Source: Patiria miniata
Lineage: Eukaryota; Echinodermata; Asteroidea; Valvatida; Asterinidae
Direction of reading: 5' to 3'
Assembly (NCBI RefSeq): GCF_015706575.1
Contig: NW_024037047.1
Coordinates: 7,754,632 to 7,818,631, forward strand
DNA: 64,000 bases
Shown: positions 25,301-37,300 of the stretch, piece by piece
How positions within the stretch are numbered: the stretch's first letter is position 1
How the letters are laid out: each line of letters opens with the position of its first letter
Position numbers and translations under genes: made by a program
The notes under the pieces: generated by a model
The model's input: the letters and a program-made list of their open reading frames with translations, nothing else
Database searches by the model: none
Told to the model about the DNA's origin: nothing

Positions 25301-28300
25301 AATCTCATTCACGAATATATGTAACTGATGGCAAACTAAAACCAGCTTCGGTCAGTTGGAAGCAGAATTTGAAAATAAGTCTTTTTTTTTTCGTGATGGT
25401 TTGATTCTAACCATCACAAGGAAATGACGGTAATCCCTGTTTTCTTGAAAAAGACACCAGCATGCTAGGCTTGCTGGTTTGACAGGATGCTTGGTAGTAC
25501 CATTAGGAAGTTGTGTGCAGTATTTTTGCAATTTCATTTTTGAATGTTTGCAAATAGTTGTTCAATACCTTTACTGGGTTCTCAGCACTTTATGAAAACA
25601 AAATTCGCAGAGTTTTTCCTGTTATTGCCCTGAGAAATTTCCAAAAAATCCACGAGATGTATTTTCACTTTAACGAGGTTGCTGGGAAGTCAAGAGGTGG
25701 TGTAGCAAAGCCAGTTGTTACTTTCTCTGGAGAGGTGTGTAATATTCACTCTGCATAAACACTCAAAATCCACTGGCACAATCCAAACTGGTAGAAGCAT
25801 TTCCCCTTTGGGTCACTGTCAAATTCCCTAAGTTTTCCCTGATTTTTGGTCTTTTTCCCCGAATTCTCTGACTTTTAACTTATTTATTTCCTTAAAGCCA
25901 TTTCTCCCTGTGGAAACTTACTTAAGTACAAATTTTCGGGCGTCTCCCGCCCCTCGTCAGGTGTGATTGCTTGAATGTGTCGTTGAAGAACAATCCGACG
26001 CACGTTGTGTTTTCCCTGACTTTTCCCTGGTTGGAAATATGGAAACACATACTGGGGTGATGTGGTCCAATGGTTACGGTGTTCGACTTGTGTGCCGTGG
26101 TACATGGGTTCGAACCTGACAGGGAATGGTCCTTGTGCGCTTGGGCAAGGCACTTTGCTACGATTGCCTCTCTCCACCCAGGAGTATAAATTGGGTACCT
26201 GTGAAGGTAGAGACCATATTGCGCGGATCTCTCAAGCTGCTGCAGGGTCTCATTCCTGATGAACAGGGATAATACTTGTGTTGCCCATTTGATCATATTT
26301 TTTAAAGAATTTGTGAAATACAAATGCATGAATTATTATTATTATTATAAATTAGCACATTTTGAAGGGTCTTCCCTGATTTCCTGAGTGGCTGGGAATC
26401 CTGTTTTAGTTGGGGAGATGAAAATGATATTTATTTAGTGGTGTTGCCTTTCACTGACCCAAAACCTTGGAAACTAGGGAAAAAGTTAACTGTTTCTCTC
26501 AGTTTCCAAGGTTTCATGTCAGTGAAGGGCTGCAAAACATTGTCCACTTATGTTGTGGGTTGTAATGAACAGCCCACTTAATACAAAACGTGAATATTTA
26601 CCCGTGTTCATTGAAAAAATTTCAGCATAATATCGGAAGTGAAGAACCTGTCCGTGTTTCCTGACCTGACTGGGACCACAAGCTTGGAACATCTGTGAGT
26701 ATTGCTCAGTATAAGGTTTTTTCCCCCCTGATATTATTTTTTATTTTTATGTTTTTTAAATAATTTTTCTGAAGGTCGTATTATTAATTATTCAATGCTG
26801 GGAAGGTAACAGACTCGCTGTGGAGGAGGTGTGGCGATCCCCCACAGCAGCATTTCATGGACTCGAGTCTGGCCCAATCGGTTCGAAAGAGAGATGGGCA
26901 CTCCGTTCCTGTGAACACAGATTCATCCCCCTGAACGACGTACATGGGCTTCTTTCACAAGTACGGGGGTACCCCTTCCCACGGTTACAAAGCGAGAATT
27001 AGGGGAGACCACTGGGAGAGACATTTGACTGCATTGCTGACGATACCTGATGCTCACCCTATGTCTTTGTGCACATTGAGAATAAAATTAGTCACCGACA
27101 CCACAAAGTAACACTCCACGTGTTACTTTAGATGCCGTTTTGTCCGATTGCTAGTTTTTACTGTTATGTACATGGGTGTTCGTGGTGTTGCTGATGAATT
27201 AGTCATGCCTACTTTGCGCCATACTTGCACGAACCAGTACACCTCTGCAGTGTGTGTCCCGCCCACTAGGCTCTCAAACTTGGTAAAAAAAAAGGGGCCA
27301 CATCTCTTGTTCGTGCACGGAGTCCATTTCCGAAGGAACTAAGTGTACATGCTAAATAAACGTGGTATTAAGGGCACCCATACTGTAGTGTTTTGCGAAT
27401 CCGACCCAAAACCGAAACCGATCCAAACCAAAACCAACTTTGGGTCGGTTTGTCCATCATTTCAGTCGGGTGCGGGCAGTTTCGGTTTTGCGTTTGCGAT
27501 TTTCGGGTCGGGTCGGGTCGGGTCGGTTAAGCCATTTTGAAAAAAACAGAAATAAACTGAAATAAACGGGGGAAAAAAATGAAACAGTTTGGAAATTCAC
27601 ACGGTGCAATATTTATTGCAGAGTCACAGTGCCCGGTACTACCAAAATGGTTTGCGGTCTATCACGCACGGTCTATAACATGTACATGTAGGCCCACCAG
27701 TAGGTCATGTTCTGAGTACCGTACGGCATGATTCAGTTACTAAGAGACGATGATTTTCACGCGACGCAGGTTAAGTTCAGGCACAAAAAGCAGACATAGT
27801 TGCCCAAGCCCGATATTTTTTTTTTCGGGTCGGTTCGGGTCAGTTTTCCTTGAATTTTTGTCGGGTCGGGTCGGGTCGGATCGGTTTTAGAGAGTTCAGA
27901 TCAGTTTCGGTTGGGATTCGGTTTACATCTATAATGTTTCAGGTCAGTTTAGCCTGGTCAACCCGACCCCTTGCAGAAAACACTACTATACTGTCTCTTT
28001 CTGGGCTCTTTCTAGGAAACATCCATCCTACTGTAATCATTTTGGATTTTTTTGGATTTTTGTGAACTTTCTTGTGAACTTCGTCTCCACAGAGGAATTG
28101 AACGCTGCTCATTGAGAGCCATTCCGGCAAACTTTTGTGACAATATGACTGGCTTGACATCACTGTAAGTATATTAGATAAGATTAGATTAGATTTCTTT
28201 ATTGTCATGCTCAACATTACTTGAAAATTGATTTTCCAGTGTACAATAAAAAAAAAAGTATACATGCAATACATTAAAAATGTAAAAAAAATATGACAAA

Positions 28301-31300
28301 GCCAAAAATATATTAGTCTGTATACATAACTGAATGTTAGGTCTTCTAAAAGGTATAGCTTCAACTTTGTTAAATTCACAAAAAAATATTGAATTACACT
28401 TGTGACCTCTTCAATCTGACTTTTGTTTGGCCAGTAATCTCCATAACAACCTGATCGAAGGCCTGCCCAGTCTTGCCAAATGCTCCAGCCTCGAGGTCCT
28501 GTAAGTACAATTTCCATTTCCCAAATTTCCAGAGCACTTTCAATTAAACCTATTACCACTTATATTACCCCTTCTATTACCCTTCAATTACCCCTTCTGT
28601 TACCCCTTTTATTGAAGCCCTTCTATTACCCCTTCTATTAACCCGTCTGTTACCCCTTCTATTACCAATTCTATTACCCCTTCTATTACCCATTCTATTA
28701 CCCCTTCTATTACTCTTCCATTACCCCTTCTGTTACCCCTTCTTTTAGCCCTTTTATTGAAGCCCCTCTATTAACCTGTCTGTTACCCCTTCTATTACCC
28801 ATTCTATTATCCCTTCTATTACCCATTCTATTACCCCTTCTATTACTCTTCCATTACCCCTTCTGTTAACCCTTCTTTTAGCCCTTTTATTGAAGCCCTT
28901 CTATTACCCCTTCTATTAGCCCGTCTGTTACCCCTTCCATTACCCCTTCTATTACCCATTCTATCTGTGGTTACCTCTTCTATTAGCCTTTCATTTCCCC
29001 TTCTATTACCACTTCAATTACCCCCTCAATTACCCCCTTCAAGACTAGTAGTTCTTCCATTACCTTCTATTACCCCTTCTATTATCCCTTCTATATTACC
29101 CCTTCTATATCAACCCCTTCTATTACCCCACATATTTATTCCCTGATGAATCCATCAACCTGGACAATACTGAGGTAATGCGTACAGTTAAGGGCGCTTT
29201 TTGACCACTGCTGAAAGCTGTGCGTTGCACACGCTGCCTGTGCACACAGTCGTATTTTCCCATTACTCTCGAGGACAAGGCTTTGTGTGTCCCTTTGTTC
29301 TTTAAAAAAAATTATAAAAAAAAAAATCAACATTTCAAACGGCTCTGTGAATAAGGGCCAATTAAAGCTTCTTTTTTTTTAACGGAACTAAAATGGCCCA
29401 ATTTGTTCTCCTTAAGATCAAGACGGTCAGAGCATACTGACCGGAACGTCAAGTTTATACCTCTGGTTCTTTTCAGAACCATATTCTCTTAGATGAGAAA
29501 ATATTCGCACATGCATGTTCCGCAAACCTCTCTTCATCATTACTAACTGTTGTTCTGCTTCAAGTCGATCATTTGCTTTATGACTGCTGCACAGTATGAG
29601 GTATGTTTCATATCAGCTTTAATCGTTGACCGCGCTCTTTGACCACTGGTGAAAGCTCTGCATTCGACATGCTGCCTGTGCACACGATCGTGTTTTTCCA
29701 TTACTCTCGAGGACATGGCTTTGTGTTTTTCTTTGTTCCCATAATACAACCAAAATATATAATTCAACGTTTCAAACGGCGTTTCAAATTGTTTTTGTTT
29801 TTAAATTGACAGTCATCTTGGTACAAACAAGCTAACATCGCTCGAGGGTCAGCCGTTCTCTGGCCTTCACGATCTGTACGACTTGCAGCTTAAGGAAAAC
29901 GACATCTCGTACATCCCAGCAGATGCCTTCCAAAGTCTGTCTCACCTGGACACTTTGTAAGTAAAACACGTGCCGTTGTAAGTAAAATGTGTGGTTTAGC
30001 GGTAGAGCACAGGCCTCGTGATTGTGGGATTGTGGATTCGCGCCTCGCCATGGCCATGCGTGTTGTGCCCTTGAGTAAGGTGCTTTACCTCAATTGCTCC
30101 TCTCAACCCAGGTGTTAAATGGGTACCGGCATTATTCAATGCTGGGAAGGTAACAGACTCGCTGTGGAGGAGGTTTGGCGATCCCCCACAGCAGCAGCAT
30201 TATATTGAGTCTGCACCCGATTTCATCAAACTCTTCGCAGCTGCGATGCGTCCTGCGATCCATTTCACAAAACACGTCTTAAGTGCGACGCGTCGTAGGT
30301 GTATTTATAGCACAACTCGGTGACTGTTTTTTGTATTTAGTCAGCGTACAGTAAATAGTCATCTGATATTCAACAAAGAGTCGTCGGATCTCAGCTCGAA
30401 ATTTGTTAAAACGTTAAACAAAATGGCGGTCGTGCGATGCAATTTTGAAGGAAAACAAGCTCTCAGTGGACTGTATAGCTCCAGTGTAATTCATAATTAT
30501 TCAATAATTGTGGTCTCGAAATACTTTAAAATGTATTGTTTGAAAATGGTCCTGTTGCTGCGTATTTACTACACTTCTAATTGCAACAAAGCAGGTGAGT
30601 GCTATGTTCCGATAAGAATTTAGCTGCGGCCAGTGGCGTAGCTAGGATTCTTTTAGTGGGGGAGGGGGGCACAGGGCTGCGTCAGAATATCATGGGGGCA
30701 CATAATCGCAAATGTCCTATTGCAGTTTTCCTAGTTGGGCCTCGTAATGCCTTGCTATATCCATTGACATAAGAAATTGCAAACAGTAAGCCTTTGGCTA
30801 ACTGAAAATATACAACTTAGGCGAGCCATCAGATAACAGACCGTTCGGGTACCGGGTCCGGTATGCTAATTTCTTTTACCCCAATCGGTATGAAGCCAGA
30901 AGCCACCCGGTTACTGAAGCGTGATGCCCCAATCGGTCCAAACTGGTGACTCAGGGTTTCACAATAGGCAACATAAATTGAAGTCTGGCCATTGTTGGAG
31001 GATTATTCGGCCCGCTGGGCGTAATAAACTATGGAGTGGAAAGTAAGACTTAAAGGTTTTTGCTTTTAGTTTTCAGTCATTAACGTTAAGTACTGGCCGG
31101 ATTTTTTAATTTACGTTTTAATTCACTTCGGTGTTTTATGAAAATATATTTTGATTTTTTTCTTTTGTAGGGCTTCAGAAATAAAAAAAAAACCTAAAAT
31201 GTGTTTTCGAACTTTTTGCCTGCATCTGCATTTCTTCAATAGGCTTATACATGCACATACTCCGATACTTGTCCCTGTCTTTTAAGCCAAGGGTATGCGG

Positions 31301-34300
31301 GATTACCAGCGGCAACTTCTTTGAAGCTCACAGTCATTGTTGACTACTGGAGGATTAGCCCGTCACAAATTGGTTCCTTTGTGATGAGCCAGAGCCATGG
31401 TGCAGAAGCCTGGTGGAGTTAATCCATGCCGATCGGTTCCATGCAAGGTCCCAATCCCTTCAACATACTGGGCGGGCTCAACCCCGAAGGGTCTGGGGAG
31501 GGATTCTAATTTGAGGGCTCGCCTTACAAAACCCCTTGTGAAGGTAAAGGGACATTATCAGTATTTTGGTTGGGGGCACGTGTCCCCCAGGCCCCTCTGT
31601 GGATATGCAACTGGCTGAGGCATACACATACCACACATGTCGCAACCAACAAACTAATGGAGAAACGTGATAACTGGAGCTGCTCAGCCGCATGAAGTGC
31701 AAATGATCCTTTGTATTTGTAAGGAGAGAATTCAATCGTTACAATGCCTTCTTGATTTTTTTTTGTTGGTAATTTGCAGATCGCTCAATAACAATACAAT
31801 CCGTGAGATTGACAGCCAGGCCTTTGCCTCATGTACAAGTCTGCAATACCTGTGAGTATGGCTTTTACTGATTGATAATGTGATGACAAGTGAGGGCACT
31901 TTTGGCAAACAAGTGAGGGCACTTTTTGGCCACTTCCAAGAGCCTGATGAACAAGAGACACTGAATGCACACCCACTCTTGTTTTATTATACTCCCGAAG
32001 ACAATGCTTTGTGTTTTCCTTTGTCCCTGTAATATAACACCCTCCCACTGACTATAGCACACAAACCTACTACATAGGACCGTTTTGAACAAAAGACCCA
32101 ACGCCTGAGAACTGAAAGGATCTTTGTTCTCCCTTTGTGTGTCTGTCCTCGGGGGCTATGAAGAACAAGTACAGACAGGTTGACGTGTGTGTAGGGCAAA
32201 GAACGCACGACTCATTTTATTCTGAGTGTCTACAAAGCCATTGCGTGAGCATCATTAACGTTATCCCTGGCGAGTATTGGTTTGATATTTTAAAGAGTTT
32301 TAAATTTAGTCGTGTTCAAATAAAGGCATATCAAAAACAAACTCAACCGATTTAAATGAACATTGATGATGCGGTACATCAGATGCAAACCCGAGTCAAC
32401 AAGCTATTGCAATAACCCCCCCAAAACAGGTGATTTATGTTAAAAAGACATTGAATTGAAACGAAGAACAACATTGTGAATTTATTTAAGTTGTAGTCTA
32501 TGTGGATCGAAAGAAAGGAAACACAGAAAGTAACAGGCGATAAGATTGTCATATCATGAACATGAAGTATTTCCACTTCAGAAAAAAATGTGCATGATTG
32601 ATTTTCCTTGAAATCAGTTTAGTTTGTTTTTTTTGACATGCCTTTATTTGAACACAAATAATTTCAAAACCCTTGAAAATCGAACCAATAGTTGGCAGGG
32701 ATAAAGTTAAGATACCGAGCTTTAAAATGATATAAACAAAATAATGGCGGTACGTGTTTCTGCGGTGACCCTAGATCCTCGCAAAAACAAACAAACTTGT
32801 GAAAACTTGTTTCTGACTTGCGAAGACAGAATGTGACTTCTGTTCGACTTGTGACAGAGTTGTAACAAGTCACTGAATTTTGTGACTCAAGTTGAGTCAT
32901 TTGCTCGCAGTGACTCGAGTGACGTCAATTACCCGTTGGGACTCAAGTTTAGTCAACTCACCTAAAATTGTGACTCAAGTCGGACTCGAGTCGATTTGCT
33001 GACTCGAGTCATTACAGCCCTGACTTGTAATGGACTTCTGCTTGAGTTGTCATTTGCTGGTGGACTTCTTCTGACCACTAAATTGTCTTGAGACTGACTA
33101 ATGACAGGCTGGCGATTGATTGTAATTTGTCTGCAGAGACCTGAGCAACAACTCGTTCCCCGTCCTTCCGACCGCCGGCCTGCAGATGCTGCTCAAGATC
33201 CGCACTTACGACAACGAGCAACTGGAGGACTTTCCCCCACCCTCCGAGCTCCCGAGCATCACTGAAATCGCAACCGCTTATCCCTACCACTGCTGCGAGT
33301 ACATTGAACTTGCTGAGGAGTACTTACAGTCTCTTGCAGATAGGGTAAAGTCCCCCTTTTTTTAACCCCCAAAATCTTCCCGTCTTCCTTCCTAAACCCA
33401 GTTGTGGTGTCGTGAAGATGGTCAAAACGTGCTGATTGATATGTCGTGTTCACCCTTCCCTTTCAGGGACACACAAACTAAAACAGAGATTCCCATAATT
33501 CGCTCTTTTCACACTTCCGCCATGGGCATGCAGATCCTCAATCTGGCAACTTTACACAATAAATATAGCTGGTTCACTGATTCCCGTGTCGGGGTTCAGA
33601 TCACTGAACCGGCTATTTTTATTTTGTCAAGCTGCCAGATCGAGGCTGTGCATGCCCAATGGCGGAGCGTGAAAAGAGAGAATTGGTGCAGTTGCAACCA
33701 CATGACAAAATTATTATTTAACCAATAAAAAAAAAAAAATTATAAGGCAGATAACAATAAACAAATTTCATTAAAAAAAAAAAAAGCGCTGAATCTAAGG
33801 AAAAACAAAGCAAAAACAAAGCAAAATATCACTGAAGAAAACGAAAAATCCTTAGATCTGCTGTCCCGCATGCAGACATTGGAAAAACGATATACATAAA
33901 TTTTGAGAAGTATATGAAAATTGTCACAAAAGTATGTGTACACGAATGCATTAAAAAGGTAGAGATGGAATGAAAATTTCATTAAAAGATAAAAACAAAA
34001 ACGTACACAAAGAGTTGACTTTTTATGCAAGAATTCTAGAGTTTTAGGCCAAAAAAAAAGTCTCCGGCTTCAGGTATGTGCCCACGTTGCCGTAGCCATG
34101 CGTGTCGGCAAAATGAAAAAGTGGGGGTTTTTTCAATGAAAGATGATGCCTCACAACCGCCAATCTCACTGGTTTGACTGGAATCCTGCTGCTGCACAAT
34201 TTTAACATGTTTTTAGATGGGGTTATGATCGAGAATAAGCTTTATGTGGCCTCTCTGGACTCCCATATATTTGCACTAAGTTTAGTCGGGCATCATTTGC

Positions 34301-37300
34301 AGTCATCAGCCGACATTTGAAGGAAAAAAAAAGTTTAAAAAAAAAAAAAAAGCTGCGTCGCCGCACCACTTTTTTGGCAAGCTCCATACCAGAAACCGGA
34401 GACTTTTGTTTTTTTGCCTTATGAGCCTGTGTAACATCTTTCTCTTTTCTTGCCTTGCACAGCCAAATATCAGTGAGACAACATATTGGGCTTCTGGATC
34501 TGTGCCGGACTGTGAGTTCTCCCATTGGAATTTTTTCTGTTTTTGTTTGTTTGTTGGATTGTTGTGTTGGGTTTTTGTTTGTTTGGTTGGGGTTATTTTG
34601 GGGCTGTGCATCCTGAAAAATTATCATCTGTTCTACACTTTCATAATCATCTAATTTGGGTGGTATGGGTGGCTTGTGCGTAAAGCGCTCGCCTCTCACC
34701 AAGGTGACCACGGTTTGAATCCTGGCCGCGGATCGCATGTGGGTAGAGTTGTGCGTTGGTTCTCTCCTGTGCCAAGAGGGTTTTTCTCCGGGCCCTCCGG
34801 TTTTCCTCCCTCCGGAAAAATCAAACACTTTTGATCTCAGGCTGTGCTCCGTGGTCATATATGGGTCGATGTGGCCGGCAGCTATAGGCGCCTTTATATG
34901 CCAGCGGCCCGACCACATTGTAGCTGCGTCCTTCGCAATTCAGCATACCAGCTGCGAGTAAGGATGATTAGCCTCCCAAATTATTATTATTATTATTATT
35001 AATGCCTTTTCATTAGAACCCACATTTTTGGGGTTTTTTCTGGTTTTGTTTTGTTTGTTGGATGTTGGGGGCGTTTGTTTGGTTTTTTGTTGGTTGTTTT
35101 TTGGCTGTGCATACTAAAAAAAATGATCATCTGTTCTATACAATTTAATAATCAACTAATTTGTCATGCAATCCACATTTTCCAAACCCTACGTATAAAT
35201 ATTTATGTGGCATTATTACAACTCCATGTTCACAATGTCATAAGTCCTAATTTACGCTTGTATTGGCCGTCTTTTGTTCTCTCCAAGATTACAATATGAC
35301 CTTTGACATCAACTCCGATAGTTGGATTGACTCCAGCCCTGGATTCGGTTCATTGTTCATCGGCTCGCAAACTTGGCTGAATGGCAACTACAGCCGTTTG
35401 TTGGTGCCACACAACATCAGCTGCAGACCTAAGCCAGGTAAACCTTGATGTTATGTGAAAGGCCCCCCTTCTCTCCCCCACCCCCCCCCCCCCCAGTAGA
35501 CTCCGCCTACGGATTGTAGACGGCACTTTTTTATTTGTCACATTTGTGAGAGCACACATACTAGAATTTGTATCCTTGTGGAGACATCCCTTTGCTCTCG
35601 TGCACTAAAATTTAGATTGGTAAAATCTAGGTTCAAATTGCTTCTATATCAACCAGGACCACCGTGAAGGTATAACTACTGTGCCAGGATTGGTCTACAG
35701 AGGGAGCTGTTTTGCCTACACAAACTTTTCGCTGGCTGTTCCAAAGGGTGCTCATCGTTCAAAACAAATTTTGTGAAAGAACTGAAAAGCATTGTTGATC
35801 AATGGCTGACCTCCGTAATCAATGCACTCATGGGCATCACCAGGATTTTTTCCGGGGGGGGGGGGCAAAGCAAATTTTCCCCCCAAATTCCTTAATTTTT
35901 TCATTATATCCTCAATTTATCATTTTTCCGAGCGTGAGCAGGGGAGCATTTGCCCTATACCCCCCCCCCCCATAAAATTAACAGCAATAAGGCTTCGCAC
36001 CTCTTTTTTCTTTTTCTTTTGGTTTTTTTTTTTTTTCGGGGGGGGGGGGGGCTCCCTCGTGACGCCCATGAATGCACTTGGTATATTTTGCAAATATGTT
36101 GTGTGTCATGGTGGGAGTACATTCAAATCCCCAAGCTTGAGTGGGCGCTGTTCTTTCATAAGTCTTTTAATTATGGTTTTGCATAAACGTGGTTTTGAGA
36201 AAGATTTTAAATCTGCCTTATCCTGATCTAATTTGCTGCTGTGTTTTGTTGTGTATTTTAGGGCCCTTCATGCCTTGCGTGGATCTTTTTGGCTCTTGGC
36301 CTCTTCGCATTGGCGTCTGGCTCGTCTTCCTCCTGGCGATAATTGGCAACGCCATCGTCATCTTCGTCATCATCGTCAGTCACACGAAGATGGACGTGCC
36401 TCGCTTCCTGATCTGCAACCTGGCCTTTGCCGACTTCTTCTTGGGCGTGTACCTGGGGTTTCTGGCGGGGGTGGATACCTCCACGCTGGGCGTCTTTCGC
36501 AAGTTTGGCGCCCGCTGGCAGCTGAGTGCTGGTTGTCGCTTGGCCGGGTTCCTGGCAGTCTTCTCCTCGGAGTTTTCCATCTACACCCTGTCTGTCATCA
36601 CCCTGGAGCGCTTCTATGCCATCAAGCATGCCCTCCATTTAGAGAAGCGGATGAAGCTGCCCCATGCCATCACTGTCATGTGCTTTGGCTGGATCTTCTC
36701 CGTGACGGCTGCGGTCCTACCGCTGGTCAATGTCAGCCATTACCACCGGTTCCCTGTCTGCCTGCCATTTGATGTGGACACCACAGTGGCTAAGGTCTAC
36801 GTGGGCAGCATCCTGATCCTCAACATCCTAGCCTTTGTCATCATCATGGCCTGCTATGCCAGCATCTACCTGGCCATCCAGGGCTCCCACGCCTGGAACT
36901 GCAACGACTCCCGCGTGGCACGCAGGATGTCCCTCCTGGTCTTCACCGACTTCGCCTGCTGGGCTCCCATCGCCTTCTTCAGTCTGACGGCGGCTTTTGG
37001 GCTCCGGCTAATCTCCCTTGATGGGGCCAAGGTGCTGACCATCTTTGTGCTGCCACTGAATTCCTGTGCCAACCCGTTCCTGTACACCATCCTGACCAAG
37101 CAGTTCAAGAAGGATTGCAAGACCATCATGCGGTCCCTCAGCAACCGAGTCTTCAGGCAGCGCAGCATGTCACGCTCGATCACCCTAAGCCTTGGCCGTC
37201 ACCCCTCAATGAGGAGCACCCAAGCCCATCAGACATCACAGCTGCGCTGGAGAACCAATGGCAGCATCAGTCAGGACCTGACAGGAGACCCCTGCCTCGT

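Noticed and set aside
27939-28559. 206-residue minus-strand frame
   Set aside because: It is antisense to two LGR exons and the intervening intron; no recognisable domain, and the plus-strand exons explain the open sequence.
28555-29130. CRISPR-like or telomeric array
   Set aside because: Units of 11-12 bp are directly adjacent without unique spacers; it is an ordinary minisatellite in a eukaryotic intron.
34223-34918. 231-residue minus-strand frame
   Set aside because: It runs through a MITE, a coding exon's antisense and a SINE, with poly-A-derived lysine runs; composition is that of repeats.
35822-36226. 134-residue frame before the last exon
   Set aside because: Made of a hAT-like element with G- and C-runs giving Gly, Pro and Phe stretches.
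36189-36261. Upstream in-frame ATG extending the 7TM exon to a 762-residue single-exon protein
   Set aside because: The segment is AT-rich intron sequence ending in a good TTTTAG acceptor, and the LGR motif CRPKPGPFMPC needs the splice from 35437.
36233-36772. 179-residue frame overlapping the 7TM exon
   Set aside because: Shadow frame of a GC-rich coding exon; the other frame carries all GPCR motifs.
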